Origin: Akkermansia sp.
GTDB lineage: Bacteria > Verrucomicrobiota > Verrucomicrobiia > Verrucomicrobiales > Akkermansiaceae
Reading direction: 5' to 3'
DNA: 61,868 bases
Assembly: GCA_017558555.1 (NCBI GenBank)
Contig: JAFYUJ010000068.1
Coordinates: 1 to 61,868 of the forward strand
Below the pieces are notes generated by a model. That model was not told where the DNA came from. It did no database searches and saw only the letters and a list, made by a program, of their open reading frames with translations. Below are positions 1 to 9,055 of this stretch, piece by piece (the stretch's first letter is position 1; each line of letters opens with the position of its first letter). Both the position numbers and the translations under genes were made by a program.

Positions 1-24
1 CGCGCCCGGCATGAGCCGGGCGCG
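1..24 (-). terminator. Strong GC hairpin after the small lipoprotein gene
   Basis: A perfect 10-bp stem (CGCGCCCGGC) closes on the loop ATGA. It lies 47 bases past the stop of the lipoprotein gene at 72-191. Any U-run on the minus strand would fall outside the window, so termination is inferred from position and stem strength. Confidence 0.6.
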
Positions 25-71
25 CCAGAATCGTATTGTTCTGAGAGACTCTTGCGAGCCCCTCTTACGCC

Positions 72-191
72 TTACTTAGCGGGAGCAACCACGGGAGCCA
101 CGGGAGCCACGGGAGCGGCCTGCTGCTGCTGCTGCTGCTGGCAGGAAACGAGAGCAGCGGCGGTAAGGGCAAGAATAGCGATGGTCTTCAT
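72..191 (-). CDS. Tiny lipoprotein with a Gln7 tract and APV repeats
   Basis: A 39-residue ORF reads MKTIAILALTAAALVSC followed by seven glutamines, then Ala-Pro-Val repeats and a final Lys. The first 17 residues are a textbook lipoprotein signal: a short positive start, a hydrophobic stretch and a lipobox LVSC with Cys17 as the lipidated residue. The mature product would be only about 23 residues, low in complexity and probably extended. A promoter, a leader hairpin and a terminator frame it as its own transcription unit. Function is unknown; it could be a small envelope tether or a filler lipoprotein. The CAG run (seven copies) could change length by slippage. The ORF is short, but the signal and the flanking control elements support it. 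Confidence 0.7.
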   Translation of the reverse strand: MKTIAILALTAAALVSCQQQQQQQAAPVAPVAPVVAPAK

Positions 192-220
192 AATAATGAT
201 AATGTATTTGGTTGTTCAGG

Positions 221-245
221 GAGCAAGCCCACCATGAGCTTGCTC
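221..245 (-). promoter_or_regulatory. 5' leader stem-loop of the small lipoprotein mRNA
   Basis: An 8-bp inverted repeat (GAGCAAGC / GCTTGCTC) with a 9-nt loop lies directly after the predicted transcription start near 248. The mRNA would begin almost at the hairpin, as in transcripts stabilised by a 5' stem-loop. The function is inferred. Confidence 0.45.
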
Positions 246-254
246 TCTGCGCTC

Positions 255-282
255 AGCATACAACTTTATCAAGGATAATCAA
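255..282 (-). promoter_or_regulatory. Sigma70-like promoter of the small lipoprotein gene
   Basis: TTGATT, a 16-bp spacer, then TATGCT on the minus strand. The predicted start near 248 gives a leader of about 57 nt. Confidence 0.5.
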
Positions 283-310
283 GCCTAAAATGCGTGAATG
301 GGTAAAAAAA

Positions 311-1594
311 TCACGTTTTTGAGGGGGTGTTGTCGCAAACAGGTAGGGATGTGTCTGTTAAGTCCACAGAGTTAGCGAGCTGTTCCTTTTTATGGAGGGA
401 GGACCAGACGTAGCGAGTGAAGAGGACCTTGATGGAGGCGGTGAGGGGGACGGCGAGGAGGGCACCGACAACGCCTCCGAGCACGTAGCTCCAGAAGAGG
501 ACGGAGAACATGATGGTGAGGTCGTGCATGCCGACGCGGTTGCCGATGACGCGGGGCTGGATGACCCAGCCATCGAACTGGCTGACGCCGAAGAAGATGG
601 CCGCCACGGCGATGACATGGCCCACATCGTGCCAGGTGAACCAGGCGATGAGCAGGGCAGGGATGCTGGTGGAAATCATGCCGACGTAGGGGATAATGCC
701 CAGGAGGGCGGCAGCGGCGGCGATGGTGAAGGCATAGGGCAGGCCCAGGATTTTGAGGGCGATGCCGAGGATGATACCATCGATAAGGCTGACGAGCATT
801 TGGCCACGGACGAAGGCGATGATGTAGTCATTGATTTGCTGGAGGGTAGCGATGACTTCATCGCGGAAGCGGGAGGCGCGCAGGGGGAGGACATCGTGCC
901 AGCTGTCGGCGATGCGCTCGCTTTCCAGCAGGAAGTAGAAGAGGAAGACGGGCACCATGATGGCGCCGATGAGGTAGGTGGCAAAGCCGGAAACGGCTCG
1001 GTGGCCGGCGGTGAACCACTTGAGGGCTTGCTGGGTGATGTAGTGGGAGTTGTAGTTGAGGACGGCTGTGATTTTTTCGGCGTAGCCGGGGTTGGGGGGG
1101 ATGGTATCGAGCTCTGTGGAGGGGACGCCGGCGGCATCGGCATCGTGTCGGGTATGTTGGTAGAGCATGTCCACACCTTGCTGCACAAAGGCGTTGTGCT
1201 CCAGCAGGTCCTGCCCGGCTTTGATGGAGCTGGCCAGGATTTGGTGGCGTTTGGAGACGAGATCGCCCGCTTGTTCGACCAGAGGCGGCACAATGGCAAA
1301 GCCCAACCCGGTGATGCCAATGCCCGCCAGCAGCATGACCAGCAGCACGGCACCTATGCGGCTTTTAATGACTTTTTGCTGAATCCAGCGCGTGGCCGGG
1401 GAGAGCAGGTAGGCCAGGATGCCGGCAATCACAAAGGGCAGCAGCACCGCTTCCAGCGCCATGAAGGCCTGGCTCAGTCCGAACAGGACACCGCAGGCCA
1501 GCGCCGCCAATACCAGCATGGCCAGCCCGCTGAGCGCTGCCCAGCATACTTTGCGTTGGAAGAGCGTAGGGTATTCTTTCTCTTGTGTCTCCAT
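311..1594 (-). CDS. AI-2E family transporter (PerM/TqsA-like permease)
   Basis: This 427-residue polytopic membrane protein has paired N-terminal membrane segments (about 15-55), a soluble middle part (about 80-160) and a C-terminal bundle of five or more helices. The late GxIPYVG and QPRVIGNRVGMHDL-type motifs are typical of the AI-2E/PerM family. Members export small molecules or ions; the substrate here cannot be told from sequence. The frame stays open far upstream, but the ATG at 1603 falls inside a good -10 box (TACAAT, 1602-1607). The ATG at 1594, 7 nt after that box, is therefore chosen and implies a leaderless mRNA. It follows the dcw cluster by 119 bp and has its own promoter. Confidence 0.88.
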   Translation of the reverse strand: METQEKEYPTLFQRKVCWAALSGLAMLVLAALACGVLFGLSQAFMALEAVLLPFVIAGILAYLLSPATRWIQQKVIKSRIGAVLLVMLLAGIGITGLGFAIVPPLVEQAGDLVSKRHQILASSIKAGQDLLEHNAFVQQGVDMLYQHTRHDADAAGVPSTELDTIPPNPGYAEKITAVLNYNSHYITQQALKWFTAGHRAVSGFATYLIGAIMVPVFLFYFLLESERIADSWHDVLPLRASRFRDEVIATLQQINDYIIAFVRGQMLVSLIDGIILGIALKILGLPYAFTIAAAAALLGIIPYVGMISTSIPALLIAWFTWHDVGHVIAVAAIFFGVSQFDGWVIQPRVIGNRVGMHDLTIMFSVLFWSYVLGGVVGALLAVPLTASIKVLFTRYVWSSLHKKEQLANSVDLTDTSLPVCDNTPSKT

Positions 1595-1601
1595 GTCTCG
1601 C

Positions 1602-1631
1602 ATTGTACACGAACGCCCTGTACAAAAGCAA
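1602..1631 (-). promoter_or_regulatory. Promoter of the AI-2E family gene, leaderless type
   Basis: TTGCTT, an 18-bp spacer, then TACAAT. Only 7 nt separate the -10 box from the ATG at 1594, so transcription should start at or beside the start codon. Confidence 0.55.
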
Positions 1632-1713
1632 GCAGAATCTCGTTGGGGATGAGGAGCTTGCTGTGCAGGGTGGCAAGCCCGGGGCGAGAGTATGGAGGCA
1701 AGAGCGGTGTGTG

Positions 1714-2154
1714 TTACTCTTCGATGAACACCTGGGTGCCGAGCGGGACGCGTGAGAAGAGGGTGGCGGCATCTTGCGGGGAAAGGCGGATGCAGCCGTG
1801 GGAGGCGGGGGTGCCCAGTTTTTCTACTTCGGGGGTGCCGTGGATGTAGATATAGCGCGAGCGGGTGTTGGCATTGGCGGGTTCCAGCCCCTCCAGGCAA
1901 AGGATGCGGGTGAGGACAACATCCTGCCCGCGCAGGGCTTCGGTATACACCCCGACGGGGAGGCGCGAGACAAATACGGTATGCAGCGGGGCGTTCTCCC
2001 CGTGTTTGGAGCAGATGCAGAAGCGCCCCAGCGGGGTGCGGCCGCTGCCCTCCTGTGTGCCCACACCGGCAGCGCCGGTGGAAACAGGGGCAGAGAACGC
2101 ACCATAGGTGAGGCGCTGCTCGCGGATGCTTACATGGATGCAATCAGGCATCAT
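1714..2154 (-). CDS. L,D-transpeptidase (YkuD fold) in the dcw cluster
   Basis: A 146-residue protein with the YkuD catalytic signature: an IHGTPE motif near residue 100 and SHGCIRLS near residue 116, where the Cys is the nucleophile. Such enzymes make 3-3 cross-links in peptidoglycan or attach proteins to it. The gene starts by an ATGA overlap with the murG stop, which fixes the start (MMPDC). No signal peptide or membrane anchor is visible, unlike the lipoprotein L,D-transpeptidase at 39724, so export is unexplained. Placing this enzyme next to murG, roughly where murC lies in many genomes, is unusual and suggests co-expression with precursor synthesis. Confidence 0.87.
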   Translation of the reverse strand: MMPDCIHVSIREQRLTYGAFSAPVSTGAAGVGTQEGSGRTPLGRFCICSKHGENAPLHTVFVSRLPVGVYTEALRGQDVVLTRILCLEGLEPANANTRSRYIYIHGTPEVEKLGTPASHGCIRLSPQDAATLFSRVPLGTQVFIEE

Positions 2155-3236
2155 TCTGCGGCGATGGCGCGGGCGATGCATTCGGCAGCATCCGGGCGGG
2201 CAAGAGAGCGCATGGCGGTTTCCATGGCGCTGCGGCGGGTATCATCCAGCACCACGTCGTGCACAAAGGCGCGGATGCGCTCGGTGGTTAACTCGCTCTG
2301 GGCGCACATATCGGCCGCACCCCGGGAGACAAACACGCGTGCATTGTGCGTCTGGTGGTCATCCGCAGCAAAGGGGAACGGAATCAGGAAGGTGGCTTTG
2401 CCAATCATGGACAGCTCGGTGAGGGTGGAGGCCCCGGCGCGGGCAATCACACCATCTGCCGCAGCGTAGGCGGCGGGCATATCGGCGCAGAAGCCCAGCA
2501 CGGTGATGTTGGGGGCTCCGGCTGCCAGCTCAGCCACGCGGGGCTGGTCTTGCTTGCCGGCAATGATGAGGTAGTGTACACCGGTATCAGCCTTGGCGGC
2601 TTCCACAATGAGGGTATTGAGATTGCGGGCACCCTGGGAGCCGCCTGTTACCAGCACCACGGGGCTTTCTGCGGGCAAGCCCATGCGGGCGCGTGCCTCG
2701 GCCCGGGGGGGCAGCTGCAGCAGCTCCTCGCGCACGGGAGTACCCACCACCACGCAATCGCTGCCGGGGAAGTAGGTGGCAGCCTCGCCCATTCCCAACA
2801 GCACCTTGGTGCACCAGCGTGCTGTCATGCGGTTGGCCCGGCCGGGCATGGCGTTGGAATCATGCACAAAAGTGCGCAGCCCCAGCTTGTGGCCGGCACG
2901 CACCGGGGGCAGAGAGGTGAAGCCACCCATGCCGATGACGGCGTCGGCCTTTTCGCGGCGGATGATGCTCTTGCAGGTGAAATACGTGCGGGCCAGTTTC
3001 CACAGGAAGCCGGGCATGCGCAGGGAGAACGTGGGGGGCTTGGCAATGGCCTGCACGGTGTGGAAGTGCAGGTCACCGTACTTGCGGGAGGCCTCGGCAT
3101 CCACATCTTTGCGGGAGATGAGGAGCGTGGGTTCATGCCCCATGGTGCGCAGCTGTTGGGCCACAGCAATACCGGGGAAAAGATGGCCGCCTGTGCCGCC
3201 ACAGGCAATGACAACGCGAAGAGGTTTTGTGCTCAT
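2151..3236 (-). CDS. murG: MurG, UDP-GlcNAc transferase making lipid II
   Basis: MurG transfers GlcNAc from UDP-GlcNAc to lipid I on the inner face of the cytoplasmic membrane. The 361-residue protein has the GT-B fold hallmarks: the Gly-rich loop CGGTGGHLFPG at residues 12-22, an IGMGGFTS motif near 100, and the donor-site stretch with GGSQGARNLN and RAGASTLTE in the second half. Length is normal. Its ATG overlaps the ftsW stop (ATGA), and its own stop overlaps the start of the L,D-transpeptidase, so the three are translationally coupled. Confidence 0.97.
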   Translation of the reverse strand: MSTKPLRVVIACGGTGGHLFPGIAVAQQLRTMGHEPTLLISRKDVDAEASRKYGDLHFHTVQAIAKPPTFSLRMPGFLWKLARTYFTCKSIIRREKADAVIGMGGFTSLPPVRAGHKLGLRTFVHDSNAMPGRANRMTARWCTKVLLGMGEAATYFPGSDCVVVGTPVREELLQLPPRAEARARMGLPAESPVVLVTGGSQGARNLNTLIVEAAKADTGVHYLIIAGKQDQPRVAELAAGAPNITVLGFCADMPAAYAAADGVIARAGASTLTELSMIGKATFLIPFPFAADDHQTHNARVFVSRGAADMCAQSELTTERIRAFVHDVVLDDTRRSAMETAMRSLARPDAAECIARAIAAE

Positions 3237-4378
3237 AATCTGGGATTTTGCTTAAGTCTGCGGATGGGCATGCAGCTCTGGCGGATGGTGGGGGTGAACC
3301 GCTGCACACTGGTCAGGATACCAATGGAGGCAATCGTGAACACCAGGTTGGTACCACCATAGCTGATGAGGGGGAGCGGCAAGCCCGTGTTGGGCAACAA
3401 CGAGGTCACCACGGCCATGTTGAGAACAGCCGGCCAGAAGATGGTACACACCAGACCGGTGGCCAGGAGACGCCCGAACGTATCGCTGGTGCGCAGTGCC
3501 ATCACGATGCCTGCCAGGGTCATCATGGTGAATAGCAGCAGCACACCCAGTGTGCCAACCAGGCCCCATTCCTCACCCACTTCCGCAAAAATAAAGTCCG
3601 TGTGTGCAAAGGGGAGATTGCCGAATTTTTCGATGCCATCCCCCAGGCCCACGCCGGTGAGGCCACCGCGTGCAAAGGCGAGGATGGAAATCCACTGCTG
3701 GCGGCCTGCCCCCTGGCTGTAGGCTTGCGGGTCCAGCCAGGCATAGATACGCTCCATACGGTTGGCGCTGCCGGTGGCCATCCAATACAGCACCAGCGCC
3801 CCCACCAACAAGGCAAGGGCCATGAGCCACCCGCGGGCACCGGCCACATACATGATGCAGAAGCCGGACATGGCGAGGGCGGCAGCCGTGCCCATGTCTT
3901 TCTCAAACAAAATCAGCACCAACTGCACACCGAAAATGACACCGCCGGGGATGGCAAAACCATTCCAGAATGTGCCGGCCTGCTCTCGATACAGGGTGTA
4001 CCAATGAGACATGCAAATCATCAGCACAATTTTGGAAAGCTCGCTGGGCTGGAAAGTGATGCCCAGGTTCACCCAGCGTTGCTCACCATTGATGGTGAGG
4101 CCCACGCCGGGCAGATAACACATGATGAGCAGCGCCGTGACTGTCCACCACATGGGCTTGACCCACGCGCGGTATTTGTGGTAATCAATCGAACTGAGCA
4201 CGAGCGCTCCCAGCAAGCCCATGAAGCCAAAGCCGGCCTGCTTTTGCAGGAAGGTGGCGGGGTCCTCGCCATGCGGCACCGCAGCACACAGCCCCGTGCT
4301 GGCCACCATCACAATGCCCAGAACGAGCAAGATGATGAAGCACATCCAGAGGACAATGATGCTGAGGCGGGTCGACAT
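3233..4378 (-). CDS. ftsW: FtsW, SEDS-family peptidoglycan polymerase of the divisome
   Basis: FtsW polymerises lipid II into glycan strands together with FtsI. This 381-residue protein has about ten membrane helices and family motifs including PSELSKI, a VLILFEKDMGT loop (with the Asp expected for SEDS catalysis), GEEWGLVG and the late LPLISYGGTN motif. It sits between the LysM protein and murG, its normal place relative to murG. RodA is the alternative, but the dcw location favours FtsW. Confidence 0.94.
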   Translation of the reverse strand: MSTRLSIIVLWMCFIILLVLGIVMVASTGLCAAVPHGEDPATFLQKQAGFGFMGLLGALVLSSIDYHKYRAWVKPMWWTVTALLIMCYLPGVGLTINGEQRWVNLGITFQPSELSKIVLMICMSHWYTLYREQAGTFWNGFAIPGGVIFGVQLVLILFEKDMGTAAALAMSGFCIMYVAGARGWLMALALLVGALVLYWMATGSANRMERIYAWLDPQAYSQGAGRQQWISILAFARGGLTGVGLGDGIEKFGNLPFAHTDFIFAEVGEEWGLVGTLGVLLLFTMMTLAGIVMALRTSDTFGRLLATGLVCTIFWPAVLNMAVVTSLLPNTGLPLPLISYGGTNLVFTIASIGILTSVQRFTPTIRQSCMPIRRLKQNPRL

Positions 4379-4390
4379 GCGGGAGAGATT

Positions 4391-5245
4391 TTACTCGCTG
4401 ACTTTCAGCTCCGTACCCACACGGATACGGCGAGCGTCTTTTTCTGTCAGGTTGTTAATCTGGAGCAGCTTTTGCAGGGTGATGTTGTTGCGCTTGGCAA
4501 TGCCGCCCAGGGTTTCGCCGCGCTTCACCGTGTGCATCTTGGCGGCAGGGGGGGCTGCTGCCTGTGTTTCTGCGGCGGCGGCCTGGGCGTGTGCGGAATC
4601 AGCGGCCACAGGCACGGTCAGGTATGTGCCGCTGAAGAGTGTGTTCTTCTGGGCAGATTTGGGGTTGGCGGCCTTCAGAGCCTCCACCGTGGTGCCATAC
4701 TGCGTGGCAATGCCGTACCAGGTATCACCGGAGGCCACATAGTGCTGCACCGTTGTTGTGGGGGCCGGAGCCGGAGCTGCCGGGGCAGCCGGAGCAGGGG
4801 GAGGCGTCACCAACACGGGTTCAGCAGGGGGCGCCACGGCCACGGCAGGATCCTGGGCCGGGGCCTGGGTAATGTGGTTGGCCGCCGGAGCTGCGGGCGC
4901 CGGAGCGGCGGGTGTTGCCGTTGGCTGGGGAAGCACCTCTTCCGAGGGGGGAGGTGTCTGCTGAGCGGCAGGAGGTGGGGTAATCGTGGGGGCTACGGCC
5001 ACGCCGCTGTTGGTCTTGACCATGTGGCCACGCAGCAACACACCGCCAATCACCACCAGGTGCACCAACAGCAAACCGCCGATGATGCGCACAATCGTGG
5101 TGCTGCTCGTGCTGTCCTCCACCAGGCCGGTATCGGTGCGGTGGCGCTTGGACTTATCGTACAGCAGGGAATGGAAGATGTGCCTCTTGGGAGGAACGCG
5201 ATCAAGCTGGGAGTTTCGGAACGGATTCTGCTTACTTTTTCTCAT
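4391..5245 (-). CDS. Membrane-anchored double-LysM protein
   Basis: A 284-residue protein with a basic cytoplasmic N-terminus, one membrane helix (about 51-72), a long Pro/Ala-rich linker (about 85-165) and two LysM domains (about 166-212 and 237-282). LysM domains bind the GlcNAc-containing backbone of peptidoglycan, so the protein probably tethers the inner membrane to the wall. It lies inside the dcw cluster between murD and ftsW, 12 bp before ftsW, where other bacteria usually have no LysM gene. A role in division or septal wall binding is inferred from this location only. Confidence 0.88.
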   Translation of the reverse strand: MRKSKQNPFRNSQLDRVPPKRHIFHSLLYDKSKRHRTDTGLVEDSTSSTTIVRIIGGLLLVHLVVIGGVLLRGHMVKTNSGVAVAPTITPPPAAQQTPPPSEEVLPQPTATPAAPAPAAPAANHITQAPAQDPAVAVAPPAEPVLVTPPPAPAAPAAPAPAPTTTVQHYVASGDTWYGIATQYGTTVEALKAANPKSAQKNTLFSGTYLTVPVAADSAHAQAAAAETQAAAPPAAKMHTVKRGETLGGIAKRNNITLQKLLQINNLTEKDARRIRVGTELKVSE

Positions 5246-5276
5246 AAATGGGTCAGGGGGGGCTGGGGGTGAATCA

Positions 5277-6587
5277 TCACAGGTGAAGCGTTTGTTTCAC
5301 AGCCGTGCGGAAGGTTTCGCCACGGTGAACATAGCTCCGGAATTGGTCGAATGAAGAGGTACCGGGAGAGAAGAGCACCACATCACCCTTGCGGGCGCAT
5401 TCAGCGGCGGCTTGCACAGCCTGCTCTACTGTCTCCACACGGATAGTGCGGCATACGGGTGCGAAGGTTTGCTCCAGCTGCCCGGCAATCTGGCCGAACA
5501 CGATGCAGCAATGAGCTTTTTTCTCCAGCATGGGGTTGATGGCCGTGTAATCCAGCCCTTTATCCTTGCCACCGGCAATGAGGATGATGGGGCGGGTCTG
5601 CGAGCGCACGGCTGCTTCGGTGGAGTGCAGATTGGTGCTCTTGGAATCATTGAGCCACAGCACGCCATCCATCTCTGCCACTGTTTCGCAGCGGTGGCCG
5701 GGGGGCATGAAGCTGCGCACGGCCTCGGCAATGGCGGCATCTTCCACGCCCACGGCGCGGCAAGCCAGGAGGGCGGCCATGGTGTTCTCTGCGTTGTGGG
5801 CCTGCTCCATCTCGGTGCCGCGCAGGGTCATCACACAGGTATCACCCTCCATGATACAGCCATCGCGGTAGCAAAGCTGGCCGGAATCCACCACGGAGGA
5901 GAAGCCCACGCGACGGGGACGCAGCGGGGGCAATTCCTCGCCCTCGCGCACCACAGCCAGGGTGCTTTCCGGCATGTTCATGAACATGCGCAGCTTGGCA
6001 TTGTAATAATCCTCCACCTTGGTGTAGCGGTCCATGTGGTCGGGGGCAAAATTGAGCCAGATGGCCACCTCGGGGCAGAACTCGTATGCGGTTTCCAGCT
6101 GGAAGGAAGAAACCTCCAGCACGGCAAACTCGGGCTGTTCCTCCATGAGAGCCACCTCGGAAATGGGGTAGCCATAGTTGCCGCAAGCCTTGGCTGTTTT
6201 GCCGGCGCTGGTGAGGATGTGCTCGATGAGGGCGGTGGTGGTGGTCTTGCCGTTGGTACCGGTGATAGCCACAATGCGGCCCTTGTACGCACGGCAGCCC
6301 AACTCCATCTCGCCGATGATGGGAGCCCCGGCCTCTGCAAAGGCCAGCACCCAGGGGATGTCTGCCTCAATACCGGGAGAAATTACCACCAAATCCGCAG
6401 CGTAGGCGCGGGCCTGGTCCTCTGTAGCCCCGGCCACGCACTCCAGCGCAGCATCGGGGCAAGTGGCGGCGGGATTGATATCGAAAATGCACACGCGAGC
6501 CGCACCACAGGCCAAGGCCAGGTGTGCGGCACCCACTCCGCTGCGACCGCAGCCGAGAATGGCAACTTTTTTATCGGAGAGATTCAT
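5277..6587 (-). CDS. murD: MurD, UDP-MurNAc-L-Ala:D-Glu ligase
   Basis: MurD adds D-glutamate to UDP-MurNAc-L-alanine in the cytoplasm. The 436-residue protein has an N-terminal Rossmann motif (GCGRSG), the Mur ligase P-loop GTNGKTTT near 110, a central-domain DHMDR motif near 192, and C-terminal NDSKSTN and GGKDKG motifs that mark MurD among the Mur ligases. The ATG at 6587 (MNLSDKK) is preferred over an in-frame ATG 15 bp upstream because it matches the family N-terminus. It follows mraY by 37 bp. Confidence 0.96.
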   Translation of the reverse strand: MNLSDKKVAILGCGRSGVGAAHLALACGAARVCIFDINPAATCPDAALECVAGATEDQARAYAADLVVISPGIEADIPWVLAFAEAGAPIIGEMELGCRAYKGRIVAITGTNGKTTTTALIEHILTSAGKTAKACGNYGYPISEVALMEEQPEFAVLEVSSFQLETAYEFCPEVAIWLNFAPDHMDRYTKVEDYYNAKLRMFMNMPESTLAVVREGEELPPLRPRRVGFSSVVDSGQLCYRDGCIMEGDTCVMTLRGTEMEQAHNAENTMAALLACRAVGVEDAAIAEAVRSFMPPGHRCETVAEMDGVLWLNDSKSTNLHSTEAAVRSQTRPIILIAGGKDKGLDYTAINPMLEKKAHCCIVFGQIAGQLEQTFAPVCRTIRVETVEQAVQAAAECARKGDVVLFSPGTSSFDQFRSYVHRGETFRTAVKQTLHL

Positions 6588-6624
6588 CGTCGTTGGGAGC
6601 AAGGGATGATACTATAAATGCAGG

Positions 6625-7659
6625 TCAAAAACAAGTCATTAACGTGCCAAAAGTGAGAATGACACCCACCACAGCGAGAATGCTTGCCACAATCCAGAAA
6701 CGCACACACACCTGTGTTTCGCTCAGGCCGCCTTTTTCAAAGTGGTGGTGAATGGGAGCCATGCGGAAGAAGCGGCGCCCCTCGCCAAAGCGCTTGCGCG
6801 TGTACTTGAACCAGAAGACCTGAATCATCACAGACACGGCCTCTGCCACAAACACACCGCCTACCACGACCAGCAGCAATTCCGAGCAGGTGCAGACAGC
6901 CACCGTACCCAACGCGCCACCGAGAGCCAGGGAGCCGGTATCACCCATGAACACACGGGCCGGATTGCAGTTGAACCACAGGAAACCGGTGCAAGCAGCA
7001 ATGATGGCACACAGGAAAGGCTGAATGGGCGCCGTGTCGGAGAAGGTGCTGACGCCACCCACAATCATCATGAAAGCGATGCCGGCAATAATCATGCAGC
7101 CGCTGGCCAGGCCATCCAGACCATCCGTCAGGTTCACGGCGTTGGAGGTGCCGATAATCACCAACAGGGCAAAGGGAATGAAGAACATCCCCAGGTCAAT
7201 CATCCCATAGAAGGGCACGATGATGTGGGTCACCCAGGGGCAGGCTATGTACAGGTAAACGGAGCAACCCAGAGCAGCCAGGAATTGCAGGCCAATCTTG
7301 AACCAGCCGCTCACACCATCCGTGCTTTTCTTGGTGATTTTGGCGTAGTCATCCAAAAAGCCGAGGAAAGCGGTAATCGCCGTGACGATGAGGCAGCACT
7401 GCACATACACGCTGCGCAAATCGGCCACCAGAAGCGTGGTAAGCAACACCAGGCCAATAAGCATCACTCCACCCATGGTGGGGGTGCCCACCTTGCCCTG
7501 GTGCTCAGGCGCCAGCACGCCCTTGCGAGCCTCGCGGATGGGCTGGCCGGCTTTCATGGCACGCAGCACAGCAATCAGCTTGGGACCGATGAGGATAGAG
7601 CCGACAAAGGGAATAAGCAATGCCAGCACACACTGTAATCCGGGATCTAAATCGAACAT
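6625..7659 (-). CDS. mraY: MraY, phospho-MurNAc-pentapeptide translocase
   Basis: MraY makes lipid I on the membrane. From MFDLDP the protein is 344 residues with about ten membrane helices. It shows the catalytic DDY motif (FLDDYAK), the NAVNLTDGLDGLA motif and the late HHHFE motif. The longer open frame begins inside murF, so the start 4 bp after the murF stop is chosen. It is coupled to murF by this short spacing. Confidence 0.96.
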   Translation of the reverse strand: MFDLDPGLQCVLALLIPFVGSILIGPKLIAVLRAMKAGQPIREARKGVLAPEHQGKVGTPTMGGVMLIGLVLLTTLLVADLRSVYVQCCLIVTAITAFLGFLDDYAKITKKSTDGVSGWFKIGLQFLAALGCSVYLYIACPWVTHIIVPFYGMIDLGMFFIPFALLVIIGTSNAVNLTDGLDGLASGCMIIAGIAFMMIVGGVSTFSDTAPIQPFLCAIIAACTGFLWFNCNPARVFMGDTGSLALGGALGTVAVCTCSELLLVVVGGVFVAEAVSVMIQVFWFKYTRKRFGEGRRFFRMAPIHHHFEKGGLSETQVCVRFWIVASILAVVGVILTFGTLMTCF

Positions 7660-7663
7660 GGTT

Positions 7664-9055
7664 TTATTTCTTGGGGTTGAGTGAAGGGAAAAGTTCGTAC
7701 ATGGTGCGTTCCATGCCAGCGGAGCGGGAGCCCTTGAACAGCACGGCATCTCCCTGCTGCACCAGGCCGCGCAGCAGGGTAGCGGCTTCTGCCGGGGTGT
7801 CGGCCTGGGCGGTGGGCACGCTTTCGCCCGCTGCCCGGCACAGCGCTTCTATCTCTGCGCAGCTCCGGCCCACCACCACCACGGCAGCGTAGCCCAGAGA
7901 AGCGGCGTGCAAGCCCACTTCGGCATGGGCCTCAATGCCGCCCGGCCCCAGCTCGCCCATCTTGCCCAGCACTGCAATGCAGCGCTTCGGGCCACGGAGG
8001 GCTGCCACGGTATCAAGGGCAGCTTTCATGCTCTCGGGGTTGGCGTTGTAAGTATCATCCACCACGGTGCAACCATCGGCCTCGTAGCAGGCCAGGCGGC
8101 CATGGGTCAGGGAAGCCTGGGCCAGGCCGGCGGCAATCTGCTCCAGCGTGCAGCCCAGTTTCCAGCCGGCGGCAGCAGCCAGCAGACTGTTACTGATCAT
8201 GTGGGCCCCGGGCACGGGAAGATTCACGCGAATTTCGCCCAGGCCGGCAATGCTCAAATCATAGCTGCTGCCCAGGGCGGTGGAGCGCACGTTGAGCGCG
8301 CGCACCTGCGAATCGCACCCGCCTACCGGCAAGGGCGTGGCGGCGGTCTGTTCGGCAATCATGCCGGCAAAATCATCCGTGGCAGGGTAAATCATGAATC
8401 CATCCGTCGGCAAGGCGCGCGCCACGGTGCATTTTTCCTGTGCAATGTTTTCGCGGCTGCCCAGGTACTCCAGGTGGGCTGAGCCAATGGTGGTAATGAT
8501 ACCGATGCGGGGCTGCACCATCTCACAAAGGGGTGCCAGCTCACCGGCGTGGTTCATGCCCATCTCCCAGATGGCGGCTTCTGTGCCCTGCGGGGCAGAA
8601 AGGATGCTCAGCGGCACACCAATGTGGTTGTTGAGGTTGCCCTTGGTGGCCAGGGCGCGGTATTTCTGTGCCAGCACCGCCAGGCACATGTCCTTGGTGC
8701 TGGTTTTGCCACTGGAACCGGTCAAGCCCACCACATGCAGCGGGGCCAACTGCGCGCGCCACCACTTGGCAATGCTTTGCAGCGCGGCCAGCGTGTCTTC
8801 CACCAGCACCACGGTGCAATCGGGGGCATATTCACCCTCCATGCGGCTCACCACCACTGCGGCAGCCCCCTGTTGAGAGGCGGCGGCGGCAAAGTTGTTG
8901 CCGTCGAAGCGCTCGCCACAGAGCGCCAGGAAAATGCAGCCCGGCACCACAGCCCGGCTATCCGTGGTGAGCCCGGCGGTGATGTTACGCGTGCCCACAG
9001 CGGTGGCGGTGCCACCACTGGCAAGCAGCAGTTCCTCTGTGGTCATGTGGGTCAT
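7664..9055 (-). CDS. murF: MurF, UDP-MurNAc-tripeptide:D-Ala-D-Ala ligase
   Basis: MurF adds D-Ala-D-Ala to the UDP-MurNAc-tripeptide. The 463-residue protein has the Mur ligase P-loop GSSGKTSTKD near residue 116, an NNHIGVPL motif, AIWEMGMNHAGE and a late DTYNANPESM motif, all typical of MurF. The start overlaps the murE stop (ATGA), showing translational coupling. Length is normal. Confidence 0.96.
   Translation of the reverse strand: MTHMTTEELLLASGGTATAVGTRNITAGLTTDSRAVVPGCIFLALCGERFDGNNFAAAASQQGAAAVVVSRMEGEYAPDCTVVLVEDTLAALQSIAKWWRAQLAPLHVVGLTGSSGKTSTKDMCLAVLAQKYRALATKGNLNNHIGVPLSILSAPQGTEAAIWEMGMNHAGELAPLCEMVQPRIGIITTIGSAHLEYLGSRENIAQEKCTVARALPTDGFMIYPATDDFAGMIAEQTAATPLPVGGCDSQVRALNVRSTALGSSYDLSIAGLGEIRVNLPVPGAHMISNSLLAAAAGWKLGCTLEQIAAGLAQASLTHGRLACYEADGCTVVDDTYNANPESMKAALDTVAALRGPKRCIAVLGKMGELGPGGIEAHAEVGLHAASLGYAAVVVVGRSCAEIEALCRAAGESVPTAQADTPAEAATLLRGLVQQGDAVLFKGSRSAGMERTMYELFPSLNPKK

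Noticed and set aside
392..1849. A 485-codon plus-strand frame opposite the AI-2E family gene
   Set aside because: Very acidic, Gly/Asp/Glu-rich product typical of an antisense shadow of a hydrophobic protein.
1595..2143. Upstream extension of the AI-2E family frame
   Set aside because: It runs antisense-like through the L,D-transpeptidase gene in another frame, is Pro/His/Arg-rich, and the promoter lies downstream of it.
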